Part shown: positions 18,405-27,846 of the stretch, in pieces | Position numbering within the stretch: the stretch's first letter is position 1 | Layout of the letters: each line of letters opens with the position of its first letter | Source of the DNA: Fusobacterium gastrosuis | Lineage (GTDB): Bacteria > Fusobacteriota > Fusobacteriia > Fusobacteriales > Fusobacteriaceae | Direction of reading: 5' to 3' | NCBI RefSeq assembly: GCF_900095285.1 | Contig: NZ_LT607734.1 | Coordinates: 1,054,001 to 1,118,000, forward strand | DNA length: 64,000 bases | Program-made: the position numbers and the translations under genes | The notes under the pieces: model-generated | What the model saw: the letters and a program-made list of their open reading frames with translations, nothing else | The model's database searches: none | What the model was told of the DNA's origin: nothing

Positions 18405-18413
18405 TGCTATAAT
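18405..18413 (+). promoter_or_regulatory. Extended -10 promoter of the tatD-acpS operon
   Basis: TGCTATAAT is a perfect extended -10 element about 33 bases before the tatD start; no good -35 is needed or seen. The same TTTGC-TAT pattern precedes the tRNA gene and the Asp23 cluster. Confidence 0.55.
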
Positions 18414-18445
18414 ATTATAATAAATAAAAATTTAGGAGAAAATAA

Positions 18446-19204
18446 ATGAAAATTATAGATTCACATGTACACTTGAACTCTCATCAATTTGATGAAGATA
18501 GAGAAGAAGTTTTTAAAAGAATAAAAGAAAATTTAGATTTCGTTGTAAATATAGGTTATGATATGGAAAGTAGTGAAATAGGTGTCGAATATGCAAAAAA
18601 AAATGATTTTATCTATTGTACAGTTGGTTTTCATCCAGATGAAATAGAAGGTTATAATGAAGAGAATGAAAAGAAATTGGAAGAACTTACTAAAAATCCT
18701 AAAGTTTTGGCAATAGGTGAAATCGGTCTTGATTATCATTGGATGACAAGACCAAAAGAAGAACAGGCAGATATTTTCAGAAGACAACTGAAACTTGCAA
18801 GAAGAACGAATAAGCCAGTTGTTATCCACACCAGAGAAGCTATGGAAGATACAATAAAGATACTAAATGAATTTCCAGATATCACTGGTATTTTACATTG
18901 TTATCCAGGATCTGTTGAAACAGCAAAGCAAATGATTGATAGATATTATTTAGGAATAGGTGGAGTTCTAACCTTTAAAAATGCAAAAAAACTGATTGAT
19001 GTTGTAAGAGAAATACCTTTAGAAAAAATTGTTATAGAAACGGATTGCCCTTATATGGCACCAACACCACACAGAGGAAAGAGAAATGAACCTATCTATA
19101 CTTCAGAAGTTGCACAAAAAATTGCAGAAATAAAAGGCATTTCTTATGAAGAAGTGGTTAGGGTGACTAATGAAAATACGAGAAAGGCTTATAAGATGCT
19201 ATGA
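18446..19204 (+). CDS. tatD: TatD-family metal-dependent hydrolase
   Basis: The 252-residue TIM-barrel enzyme shows all metal ligands: DSHVHLN at the start, GEIGLDYHW at about 92, VIHTREA at about 130, ILHCYPGS at about 152 and ETDCPYMAP at about 200. TatD enzymes are nucleases (3'-5' DNase or RNase) in the cytoplasm. Its stop overlaps the acpS start by four bases (ATGA), showing translational coupling. Confidence 0.93.
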   Translation: MKIIDSHVHLNSHQFDEDREEVFKRIKENLDFVVNIGYDMESSEIGVEYAKKNDFIYCTVGFHPDEIEGYNEENEKKLEELTKNPKVLAIGEIGLDYHWMTRPKEEQADIFRRQLKLARRTNKPVVIHTREAMEDTIKILNEFPDITGILHCYPGSVETAKQMIDRYYLGIGGVLTFKNAKKLIDVVREIPLEKIVIETDCPYMAPTPHRGKRNEPIYTSEVAQKIAEIKGISYEEVVRVTNENTRKAYKML

Positions 19205-19575
19205 TTTATGGAATAGGAAATGACATAATTGAAATAGAAAGAATAGGAAAAGCAATATCAAAAGAAGGTTTTATTGAAAAACTTTGTACAAAAAATGAAA
19301 GAGAAAATTTATTGAAAAAAGGAAATAGAGTTGAGAGTTACGCAGGGATATTTTCAGCTAAAGAAGCTATTTCTAAGGCTATTGGACTTGGAGTTAGAGG
19401 TTATTCTCTAATAGATATAGAAATCTTAAATGATGAATTTGGAAAACCTTTTGCTATTTTATCTGAAAAATTAAATGAAATAATAAGAGATAGATTTGGG
19501 GCATATAAAATAGAACTTTCTATATCACATTCTAAGCAATATGCAACTGCAGTTGCAATTTTATTTAGTGCATAG
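19201..19575 (+). CDS. acpS: Holo-[acyl-carrier-protein] synthase
   Basis: The 124-residue product has the AcpS signatures GIGNDIIEIERI (metal-binding aspartate) at the start and FSAKEAISKAIGLG at about 50, with a C-terminal IELSISHSKQYATAVAI. It transfers 4'-phosphopantetheine from CoA to acyl carrier protein. It is coupled to tatD by an ATGA overlap and followed 33 bases later by prfB. Confidence 0.95.
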   Translation: MIYGIGNDIIEIERIGKAISKEGFIEKLCTKNERENLLKKGNRVESYAGIFSAKEAISKAIGLGVRGYSLIDIEILNDEFGKPFAILSEKLNEIIRDRFGAYKIELSISHSKQYATAVAILFSA

Positions 19576-19608
19576 AATTTATTTGATAAAAATATAAAGG
19601 AGAAAAGC

Positions 19609-20710
19609 ATGGATATACTTGAATTGAAAAGAGAATATGAAGAAATAAAAGATAGAATAGAGAATATAAGGAGGTCTCTTTGACTTAGAAAGAAGATATT
19701 CAACTATTAAAGATCTAGAAAAGCTAACTATGGAAGATGGATTTTGGGGTGATAAAAGAAGAAGTTCAGAAATTATAAAAAATATAAATTTTGAAAAAAA
19801 TATCATAGAAAAATATAATTTTCTAGTATCGGAAAAAGATGAAGAAGAAGTTTTAATAGATTTTATTGAAAGTGGAGAGGAAAGTTTTTTAGAAGAACTT
19901 TCTGAAAAACATAAACTTTTAAAAAAAGATACAGAAAATTTTGAAATTGCACTTTTATTAGATGGAGAATATGATGGTAGTAATGCAATTGTAACTATTC
20001 ACTCAGGAGCAGGTGGAACAGAAGCCTGTGATTGGGCAGATATGCTTTATAGAATGTATAGCAGATGGTGTAATTTTAAAAATTACAAGTTGTCAGAACT
20101 TGATTACCTTGCTGGTGATGGTGCTGGATTAAAATCTGTAACATTTTTGGTTGAAGGCTTAAATGCTTATGGATATTTAAAAGCTGAAAAGGGAGTTCAT
20201 AGACTTGTAAGAATTTCTCCTTTTGATGCGAATAAAAAAAGACATACTTCATTTGCCTCGGTTGAAGTAATGCCAGAAGTTGATGAAAATGTAGAAGTTG
20301 AAATAAATTCTGCTGATATAAGAATAGATACTTATCGTGCAAGTGGAGCGGGAGGTCAACATGTTAATATGACAGATTCAGCAGTTAGAATAACACACTT
20401 TCCAACTGGAATAGTTGTTACATGTCAAAAAGAGAGATCACAATTAAACAATAGAGAAACAGCAATGAAACTTCTTAAATCAAAATTATTAGAAGTTGAA
20501 ATGAAGAAAAAAGAAGAAGAACTTAAGAAAATTCAAGGAGAACAGAGCGATATTGGATGGGGAAATCAAATCAGATCTTATGTGTTTCAACCATATGCAT
20601 TAGTAAAAGACCATCGTACAAATACAGAAGTTGGGAATGTTAAAGCAGTGATGGATGGAGATATAGATGATTTTATAAATTCATATTTGAGATTTTTAAA
20701 ACAAAAATAA
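19609..20710 (+). CDS. prfB: Peptide chain release factor 2, with programmed +1 frameshift
   Basis: The reading frame starts at ATG 19609, runs 24 codons to an in-frame TGA at 19681, and continues in the +1 frame to 20710. The site reads AGGAGGTCTCTTTGAC, the classic prfB arrangement of an internal Shine-Dalgarno, CTT and TGA-C. RF2 itself reads this TGA, so low RF2 promotes frameshifting and autoregulation. The downstream part has the SPF codon-recognition tripeptide and GAGGQHVNMTDSAV with the catalytic GGQ. This frameshift is functional, unlike the others in the window. Confidence 0.97.
19669..19684 (+). promoter_or_regulatory. prfB programmed frameshift signal
   Basis: AGGAGG (19669-19674), three bases, CTT (19678-19680) and TGAC (19681-19684) reproduce the conserved RF2 autoregulatory frameshift site with correct spacing. 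Confidence 0.95.
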
Positions 20711-20793
20711 TATTATATTTTTAAAATTTTATAGCCGTATAATTAAAAATTAGTTTTATTTTTTGTAAAAATTTGCTATTATATAAAAGGCTT

Positions 20794-20870
20794 GCCTCCA
20801 TAGCTCAATTGGATAGAGCATCTGACTTCGGATCAGAGGGTTGTGGGTTCGATCCCTGCTGGGGGCGCCA
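20794..20870 (+). tRNA. tRNA-Arg (anticodon TCG)
   Basis: The 77-base sequence folds as a standard cloverleaf: acceptor GCCTCCA / TGGGGGC with one G-T pair, D arm AGCTC...GAGC, anticodon stem TCTGA/TCAGA with loop CTTCGGA, T arm GTGGGTTCGATCCCTGC and encoded CCA. The anticodon TCG reads CGA and possibly other CGN arginine codons. A TGCTATTAT-like -10 lies about 15 bases upstream and a terminator follows at 20894. Confidence 0.95.
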
Positions 20871-20893
20871 TTTATTAAAATAATATAATTTTC

Positions 20894-20930
20894 AAAAACT
20901 CTCTAAAAATAGTACTTTAGGGAGTTTTTT
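20894..20930 (+). terminator. Terminator after tRNA-Arg
   Basis: AAAAACTCTCTAAA and TTTAGGGAGTTTTTT form a stem with a following T-tract, 24 bases after the tRNA CCA end. Confidence 0.8.
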
Positions 20931-20975
20931 ATTTTTATAACTTTTTAAAGTTACGACAGATGAAAAAAGACAAAG

Positions 20976-21006
20976 AAAAAAGAGAAGATTTCTATCTTCT
21001 CTTTTT
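20976..21006 (-). terminator. Terminator of the gap-pgk-FMN_bind transcript
   Basis: On the minus strand AAAAAGAGAAGATAGAAATC and the matching TCTTCTCTTTTTTC form an AGAGAAGAT/ATCTTCTCT stem with a T-run, a few bases after the stop of the FMN-binding protein gene. Confidence 0.8.
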
Positions 21007-21013
21007 GAGTTAC

Positions 21014-21382
21014 TTACATACCTTTAATTTGTTCGATTGCTTGATTAAATGCATCTATAAAACCTTCAGATGTATAAGAAGCACCAGCAATTAAATCAAG
21101 TTCTAATCTTTGTGTACTTAAAATACCTTCTTTAAATTTAGCTATGGCAGGTCCAGCAATAGCCTCAGTATCAGTATGTTCAACATTAATTTCAGTAATT
21201 CTGATTTCTCCATTGCTTTTTTTATAAGCTTTTACATCTACTTTAATTTCATCATTAAAACCTTCAGAAACAGCACTTGCTTCTAAAATAGTAGGCTTAA
21301 ATTTATCTTCAAATGCAAGGGCAGCTAAACCTAATACAATAAATATTACCACTAACCATTCTTTAAAACCTAAATTTTTCAA
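21014..21382 (-). CDS. FMN-binding-domain protein, membrane-anchored
   Basis: A 122-residue protein with one N-terminal membrane segment (about 9-24) and a small extracytoplasmic domain ending in LDLIAGASYTSEGFIDAFNQA. That matches the FMN_bind domain, in which the SGATYTS-like motif holds a covalently attached FMN via its threonine; here the motif is AGASYTS, so the attachment residue may differ. Such domains shuttle electrons (RnfG/NqrC type). It lies downstream of pgk and may be cotranscribed with it. Confidence 0.75.
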   Translation of the reverse strand: MKNLGFKEWLVVIFIVLGLAALAFEDKFKPTILEASAVSEGFNDEIKVDVKAYKKSNGEIRITEINVEHTDTEAIAGPAIAKFKEGILSTQRLELDLIAGASYTSEGFIDAFNQAIEQIKGM

Positions 21383-21411
21383 ATTAAAATCCTCTCCTCT
21401 TTCAATAAAAA

Positions 21412-22608
21412 TTACTTATTTGAAATGGCTTCTATTCCAGGAAGAATTTTTCCTTCTAAGAACTCAAGTGATGCTCCACCGCCAGTAGAAATATGGCTAA
21501 ATTTATCTGCATAACCTAAACTTATTGCAGCAGCAGCAGAATCTCCCCCACCTATAACGGTTAAAGCTCCTTTAAGTTTTGCAATTGATTCACAAACTCC
21601 GATTGTCCCTTTTGCAAAGTTAGGCATTTCAAATACTCCCATAGGTCCATTCCAAACAACAGTTTTAGCAGAACTAATATAATCATTGAATAGTTTAACA
21701 GATTGTACACCAATGTCAAGTCCCATTTTATTATTTGGTATTGTATCAATACTTACTGTTGAGTAATCAGAATCATTTCTAAATTCTTCAGAAACAACAG
21801 TATCAATAGGTAAAACAATTTTTCCATTCGATTTTTCTAAAAGAGATTTTGCAAGCTCCAATTTATCTTCTTCAACAAGTGAAGTTCCTATATTTTTTCC
21901 TTGGGCTTTTAAGAATGTAAACATCATAGCTCCACCGATTAAAATTTTATCAGCCTTTACTAAAAGATTTTCTATAACTCCAATTTTATCAGAAACTTTA
22001 GCACCACCTAAAATTGCAACTAAAGGTCTTTTTGGATTATCAAGTGCATCTCCTAAGAATTTTAATTCTTTTTCAACTAAGAAACCAACAGCTGAATTTC
22101 CTTCACCTATATTTTGTGCGATTCCAACATTAGATGCATGAGCTCTGTGTGCAGTTCCAAATGCATCATTAATGAAAATATCTCCTAAAGAGGCCCAATA
22201 TTTACCTAAGTCAGCATCATTTTTTGATTCTTTTTTGCCATCTAAATCTTCAAATCTAGTATTTTCAAACATTAAAATTTCTCCAGACTTTAAATTTGCA
22301 ACAGCCTCTTCAAGCTCTGTACCTCTTGTTGCAGGAACAAATTTTACTTCTTTGTTTAAAAGCTCAGAAAGTCTTACTGCAACAGCTTTTAAATTTTTAT
22401 TTGCTTTATCTTCTTCTGTCTTTACTTTACCTAAATGAGAAAATGCTATGATTTTAGCTCCATTTTCAAGGGCATATTTAATAGTTGGGAGAGCTGCAAC
22501 TATCCTGTTTTCATCAGTTATTTTTCCTTCTTTCATAGGGACATTAAAGTCCACTCTCATTAAAACTTTTTTATCTTTTAAATTCAAATCAGTAATTATT
22601 TTTTTCAT
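21412..22608 (-). CDS. pgk: Phosphoglycerate kinase
   Basis: The 398-residue enzyme carries the conserved RVDFNVPM at about 18, the basic patch [18 protein letters not shown] at about 200, and the C-terminal nucleotide loop GGGDSAAAA followed by [15 protein letters not shown]. It catalyses 1,3-bisphosphoglycerate plus ADP to 3-phosphoglycerate plus ATP in glycolysis. It is in line with gap on the minus strand with one small secreted-protein gene between them. Confidence 0.98.
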   Translation of the reverse strand: MKKIITDLNLKDKKVLMRVDFNVPMKEGKITDENRIVAALPTIKYALENGAKIIAFSHLGKVKTEEDKANKNLKAVAVRLSELLNKEVKFVPATRGTELEEAVANLKSGEILMFENTRFEDLDGKKESKNDADLGKYWASLGDIFINDAFGTAHRAHASNVGIAQNIGEGNSAVGFLVEKELKFLGDALDNPKRPLVAILGGAKVSDKIGVIENLLVKADKILIGGAMMFTFLKAQGKNIGTSLVEEDKLELAKSLLEKSNGKIVLPIDTVVSEEFRNDSDYSTVSIDTIPNNKMGLDIGVQSVKLFNDYISSAKTVVWNGPMGVFEMPNFAKGTIGVCESIAKLKGALTVIGGGDSAAAAISLGYADKFSHISTGGGASLEFLEGKILPGIEAISNK

Positions 22609-22632
22609 TTTATTTTTCTAACCTCTCTTTCA

Positions 22633-23211
22633 TTAAAAATTTTTTAAAAAACTATTAAATTCTTTTTCTATCTCATCAAATTTTTGTATAATTTCTTTGT
22701 TTAACTCTTCGACTTCCTTTTTTATTTCATTAGTAGATATTGGAGCTACAATTTTAGCTCGTTCTATTGTTAATTGTTTCAAATTTTCTGCTTTTTCCTT
22801 AGCATAACTTGGAATATCATTATTATCATAATTTTTTTTATTTTCATCTATATATCTTATAAGTTTTTGCTCATTATCAAAATAATATTCTCGATTTTCT
22901 TCTGTCTTGTCCTTTATATTTTTAGTACTAATAAACTTTATAACATTATCTTTTAAAAAATATTCTTTAATTGAAGTTTCTCCATTGTTGTAGTTATTGA
23001 AAATAATTTTTTGTAAATTATTTTCTTGGATAGAGGAGAAAGAATTAGCTTGAATTTTTTCTATACCATTGCTTTTCATATTAAAATTATTCTCAGATTT
23101 TATTTTTGAAAAATCCTTTTTTATTTGAGCTATTATTTCATCATTAGTTGTACTATAGGAATTAAAAGTTAAAATTGAAAATAAACATAAAAAACTACAT
23201 ATTTTTTTCAT
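22633..23211 (-). CDS. Secreted protein of unknown function
   Basis: A 192-residue product with a clear signal peptide (MKKICSFLCLFSILTFNSYS, predicted cleavage near residue 20) and a mature part rich in Lys, Glu and Asn with a predicted C-terminal coiled coil (VEELNKEIIQKFDEIEKEF). I recognise no domain. The middle has short beta-prone repeats (YFLKDNVIKFISTKN, YYFDNEQKLIRYID) reminiscent of MORN-like or toxin_YwqK-like repeats, but this is weak. It lies between gap and pgk and could be carried on their transcript. Confidence 0.65.
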   Translation of the reverse strand: MKKICSFLCLFSILTFNSYSTTNDEIIAQIKKDFSKIKSENNFNMKSNGIEKIQANSFSSIQENNLQKIIFNNYNNGETSIKEYFLKDNVIKFISTKNIKDKTEENREYYFDNEQKLIRYIDENKKNYDNNDIPSYAKEKAENLKQLTIERAKIVAPISTNEIKKEVEELNKEIIQKFDEIEKEFNSFLKNF

Positions 23212-23233
23212 AGATATTCTCCTTATTAATTTT

Positions 23234-23262
23234 AAAAATAGTGGAACATTTCTGCTCCACTA
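23234..23262 (-). terminator. Terminator after gap
   Basis: On the minus strand TAGTGGAGCAG and TGTTCCACTA form a hairpin followed by TTTTT, 24 bases downstream of the gap stop. Partial read-through to the next genes is possible. Confidence 0.75.
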
Positions 23263-23285
23263 TTAAATTGCTATTTATATTTTTA

Positions 23286-24302
<1,017 letters not shown>

Positions 24303-24374
24303 CTAAAAATATCATAAATAAAATTTTGTTACTTTAAATTTTTAATTTTGTTAAGTTTTTTAAATTATGTATTA

Positions 24375-24403
24375 AATATATACTTTTTTTAAACATATGT
24401 CAA
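24375..24403 (-). promoter_or_regulatory. gap promoter
   Basis: On the minus strand TTGACA and TATATT are separated by exactly 17 bases. Transcription would start near 24368, giving a leader of about 75 bases with AGGAGG close before the gap ATG. Confidence 0.75.
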
Positions 24404-24626
24404 ATTTAAACTGAATATATTTTGACCTAAATATTGATTATTTTTTTAACATATTATTGATAAAATATTTATTTTAAAGTAAAAAAAATTTAGAAAAAGT
24501 CATAAGAAAAAATTATATGTTGTACAATAATGAAGCACTAAAGGATAAAAAATAATAAAAAAATTGAAAAAATTTAAAATTTTCATTTTTTTAATTGTGT
24601 TTTACCGACATATTTTGTCGTAAGAA

Positions 24627-24660
24627 ATAAAAAAAGCAGGGTTGCCTGCCAGAGCAAACC
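24627..24660 (-). terminator. GC-rich terminator of the small hydrophobic peptide gene
   Basis: On the minus strand GGGGTTTGCTCTGGCAGGCA continues to ACCCTGC and seven T residues. GGGTT-GC pairs with GC-AACCC with one bulged T. It begins 13 bases after the peptide stop codon and is strikingly GC-rich for this genome. Confidence 0.7.
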
Positions 24661-24673
24661 CCACATAAAAAAC

Positions 24674-24742
24674 TTAGTAGTTTTTTTTAGATAATACAAA
24701 GAATAGTACTATTATAACGAGTATAACATAGAGCTTTTTCAT
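24674..24742 (-). CDS. Very small hydrophobic peptide (22 aa)
   Basis: The frame encodes MKKLYVILVIIVLFFVLSKK followed by NY: two lysines, a single 15-residue membrane segment and a polar basic tail. AGAAGG lies about ten bases upstream of the ATG and a GC-rich terminator follows. I know no family. The architecture (tiny, one membrane helix, own terminator) is like type I toxin peptides or regulatory small membrane proteins; no antisense antitoxin promoter is proven. Its 5' side faces a divergent short transcript candidate at 24824. Confidence 0.5.
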   Translation of the reverse strand: MKKLYVILVIIVLFFVLSKKNY

Positions 24743-24790
24743 CCTTTCACATCCTTCTAGAGATTTCAAGGAGGAAAAATTATTACAACA

Positions 24791-24886
24791 TTGACATATA
24801 AAAATAAAGTTTATAATCAAAGTATGAGAAACATAGAACTAAAAATGGTAAAATGACATCTATGCCAGTAGATGTCATTTTTATTT
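24791..24886 (+). ncRNA. Candidate short transcript with consensus promoter and terminator
   Basis: TTGACA (24791-24796) and TATAAT (24812-24817) are both perfect, though the spacer is only 15 bases. A start near 24824 would give an RNA of about 60 bases ending at the perfect 10-bp hairpin ATGACATCTA / TAGATGTCAT (24852-24877) and TTTTTATTTT. No protein of useful length fits in it. It could be a small RNA; the hairpin may equally serve as terminator for the RluA-family gene converging on it. Confidence 0.4.
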
Positions 24887-25747
24887 TATCAATTGTTTCA
24901 TATCTTCAGGCAAATCAATTTCAATTTTTAAAATCTTGTTATCTTTTGGATTTTCAAACTCTAGCTTGTAAGCATGAAGCATTTGCCTTTTTGCTAGACT
25001 TAAATCTCCACCATATAATTCATCCCCAAGTAAACTGTGACCTGTTAAGGACATATGAGCTCTTATTTGATGTGTTCTTCCAGTTAAAAGTTTTGCTTCA
25101 ATAAGTGTAAAATTTCTATCGATAAATCTTTTTATGACTTTTATTTCAGTTTGTGCAGCTTGCCCTCCATTTTCAACTGAAAGTTCAACTCTTCGCAGCT
25201 CATCACCAATTTTTCCGATAGGAATATCAATTAAAAACTCATCTTTTTCAACTATTCCTCCAACAAGAGCTACATAAGTTTTTTTTACTTCAGTTTTTTC
25301 TTGTAAAAAAGCTTGTGAATAAGCATTTTTAGTTACGATAATAAGTCCGGATGTATTCATATCTAAACGATTATAGAACCTAGGAACTAAAGTTTTACCT
25401 AAAGTTTTTTCAAAATAATTCACAACAGCATTAGCTAAAGTTTTATCGACTTTTTTTTGTGTTGGATGAACAATTATGTAAGGCTCTTTATTTATAATCA
25501 AAAAATTTTCATCTTCATAGGCAATATCAATAGGAATATCCATAGCTTTAATCCCAGTTGATTTTTCTTTTTCAATAATAACTATTCTGTTTAACTTTTT
25601 TATTTTTTTTGAATTATTTTTTATTTTTTTTCCATTTAGATATATCTCCAAATTTCTTAATCCTCTACTTGAATACCCCTTAGTTTCTTTTAAATATGTT
25701 CCTATTTCATAACCGTCAAATTCATGTTCAACAATATATTTTTTCAT
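24881..25747 (-). CDS. RluA-family 23S rRNA pseudouridine synthase
   Basis: The 288-residue protein has an N-terminal S4-like RNA-binding region (about 1-70, SSRGLRNLEIYLNGKKIKNN) and the RluA catalytic domain with HPTQ (about 92) and the signature NRLDMNTSGLIIVTKN carrying the catalytic Asp near residue 128, then LTGRTHQIRAHM at about 222. It isomerises specific uridines in rRNA. RluD is the closest named relative, but the exact target cannot be told from sequence. Confidence 0.9.
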   Translation of the reverse strand: MKKYIVEHEFDGYEIGTYLKETKGYSSRGLRNLEIYLNGKKIKNNSKKIKKLNRIVIIEKEKSTGIKAMDIPIDIAYEDENFLIINKEPYIIVHPTQKKVDKTLANAVVNYFEKTLGKTLVPRFYNRLDMNTSGLIIVTKNAYSQAFLQEKTEVKKTYVALVGGIVEKDEFLIDIPIGKIGDELRRVELSVENGGQAAQTEIKVIKRFIDRNFTLIEAKLLTGRTHQIRAHMSLTGHSLLGDELYGGDLSLAKRQMLHAYKLEFENPKDNKILKIEIDLPEDMKQLIK

Positions 25748-25923
25748 TTTTTCTCCATAGTTATCTAAAAAATTTTTTTTAAATTATATCATAAAATGAC
25801 TTTAAGTAGACATTTTTTAAATATAAAATATATTTTAATAAGTAAATAAAAATAAATTTATTAATTTTTTCAAAAAAATAGTATATACTATGACTAGTTA
25901 CTGAATAAAAGAAGGGAAAAGAT

Positions 25924-26925
25924 ATGTTAAACTTAGAAAAATTTTTAGTTATAGGTGTATCACACGAACATCTTTCACTTGAGGAAAGAGAAGTTTTTAT
26001 GAAAACAAGACCTAAAAATATAATAGAAAATTTATTTAAAGAAAATAGAATAAAAAGCTATATAAATTTATCAACTTGCTTAAGAATAGAATTTTATTTG
26101 GAATTGAATGAGGATATCCGAATTACAGAAATAGAAAAGTTATTTAATATAAAGAATATTTATGTAAAAAAATCAATGGAAGCAGTAGATTATTTATTTA
26201 AATTGAGTTGTGGATTTTATTCTGTAATAAAGGGTGAAGATCAAATTTTAGCTCAGGTTAAAGTTGCACATTCAGAAGCATTAGAAAATAATCATAGTTC
26301 TAAGCTTGTCAATATAGTTTTTAATAAGGCGATAGAACTTGGGAAAAAATTTAGAACTGTGAGTAATATAGCACACAATGCATTATCTTTAGAGGCAATT
26401 TCACTAAGATTTATAAAATCAAAGTTTGATGATATAAAAAATAAAAATATTTTTATATTAGGAATAGGAGATTTATCTCAGGATATTTTGAAGATTTTAG
26501 TTAAGGAAGAACTGAAGAATATCTATATAACTAATAGAACTTATCATACGGCAGAGCAAATAAAGGATAAATTCCCCAGTATAAATCTAGTAGATTACAA
26601 GGAAAAATATAAAGGTCTTGTAAAAGCAGATATTATAATAAGTGCTACATCAGCTCCGCACTATGTTGTTGAATATGAAAAGTTTGTAACTGATATGGAT
26701 AGGAACAAAGAATATTTATTTTTGGATTTAGCAGTTCCAAGAGATGTAGATGAAAGATTGATAGAACATAAAAATATAAATATTTGTAATTTAGATGATA
26801 TTTGGAAAGTATATAATGAAAATACATGTAATAGAGATAAATTATTAGAAGAATACTCTTATTTGATAGCAGAACAAAAAGAAAAATTATTAGAAAAAAT
26901 AGAGAGTTCTTTAAAATATGCATAG
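25924..26925 (+). CDS. hemA: Glutamyl-tRNA reductase (short form)
   Basis: The protein begins LNLEKFLVIGVSHEHLSLEERE, has the catalytic cysteine in NLSTCLRIEFYL at about residue 50, GEDQILAQVK at about 101 and a Rossmann NADPH domain (NIFILGIGDLSQDI at about 176). It reduces glutamyl-tRNA to glutamate-1-semialdehyde, the first step of tetrapyrrole synthesis. It is 333 residues against about 420 for the classical enzyme: the C-terminal dimerisation domain is mostly absent. The usual STCNR is STCLR here. It heads the hemA-hemC-cobA/hemD operon. Confidence 0.92.
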   Translation: MLNLEKFLVIGVSHEHLSLEEREVFMKTRPKNIIENLFKENRIKSYINLSTCLRIEFYLELNEDIRITEIEKLFNIKNIYVKKSMEAVDYLFKLSCGFYSVIKGEDQILAQVKVAHSEALENNHSSKLVNIVFNKAIELGKKFRTVSNIAHNALSLEAISLRFIKSKFDDIKNKNIFILGIGDLSQDILKILVKEELKNIYITNRTYHTAEQIKDKFPSINLVDYKEKYKGLVKADIIISATSAPHYVVEYEKFVTDMDRNKEYLFLDLAVPRDVDERLIEHKNINICNLDDIWKVYNENTCNRDKLLEEYSYLIAEQKEKLLEKIESSLKYA

Positions 26926-26937
26926 AAAGAGGAAAAT

Positions 26938-27837
26938 ATGAAAAAAAATATAATTATAGGAAGTAGAGGAAGCATTTTAGCTCTTGCACAGGCTGAAAAA
27001 GTACAAGAAAATTTAGCACTTGTTTATCCAGAATATAATTTTGAAATAAAGGTAATAACAACGAGTGGAGATAAAGATCTAAGTTCAAATTGGCAAAATA
27101 GTGATAGATCATTAAAAAGTTTTTTTACTAAAGAAATTGAGCAAGAGTTATTAGATGGACAGATAGACATAGCAGTTCATTCAATGAAAGATATGCCAGC
27201 AATTTCGCCAAAAGGACTTATCTGTGGTGCGATTCCAGAAAGAGAAGATTCAAGAGATGTTTTAGTATCTAAAAATAATAAGTTTTTTCCCATGCTTCCT
27301 AAAGGGGCAAAAGTTGGGACAAGTTCTCTAAGAAGAGCAATGAATATGAAGAGTGTAAGACCAGATTTAGAAATAAAACATTTGAGAGGAAATATACATA
27401 CTAGACTTAGAAAATTGGAAGAAGAAGATTATGATGCAATTATTCTAGCAGCAGCAGGGTTAAAAAGAGTTGGGCTTACTGATAGAATAACAGAATATTT
27501 AGCAGGGAATATATTCCCACCAGCACCGGCTCAAGGAGCTCTTTATATACAATGTCGTGAAAATGATGAATTTATAAGAGAAATTTTAAAATGTATTCAT
27601 GATGAAAAAACAGCTAAAATAGTTGAAATTGAAAGAGAATTTTCTAAAATTTTTGATGGAGGCTGTCATACTCCTATGGGATGCTTTTCAAAGATTGAAG
27701 GAGATAATATAGAGTTTTATGCAATGTATTCTGACGGAGAAAAAACTTATAAAACAATGATTTCGGAAAAAATTTTAAAAGGAAAAGAAATTGCATATTT
27801 GGCTTCTGAAAAAATTAGAGAAAATATAGGGAAATAG
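26938..27837 (+). CDS. hemC: Hydroxymethylbilane synthase (porphobilinogen deaminase)
   Basis: The 299-residue enzyme has GSRGSILALAQAEKV at the start, the DIAVHSMKDMP motif at about 78, SLRRAMNMKSVRPDL, and the dipyrromethane cofactor cysteine in DGGCHTPMGCF at about 242. It polymerises four porphobilinogens to hydroxymethylbilane. It lies 12 bases after hemA and directly before cobA-hemD, in pathway order. Confidence 0.97.
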   Translation: MKKNIIIGSRGSILALAQAEKVQENLALVYPEYNFEIKVITTSGDKDLSSNWQNSDRSLKSFFTKEIEQELLDGQIDIAVHSMKDMPAISPKGLICGAIPEREDSRDVLVSKNNKFFPMLPKGAKVGTSSLRRAMNMKSVRPDLEIKHLRGNIHTRLRKLEEEDYDAIILAAAGLKRVGLTDRITEYLAGNIFPPAPAQGALYIQCRENDEFIREILKCIHDEKTAKIVEIEREFSKIFDGGCHTPMGCFSKIEGDNIEFYAMYSDGEKTYKTMISEKILKGKEIAYLASEKIRENIGK

Positions 27838-27846
27838 GTGGTAAAA

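Noticed and set aside
19609..19683. prfB as a broken gene
   Set aside because: The AGGAGG-CTT-TGAC context is the functional programmed frameshift of RF2, not an error like the A-run cases.
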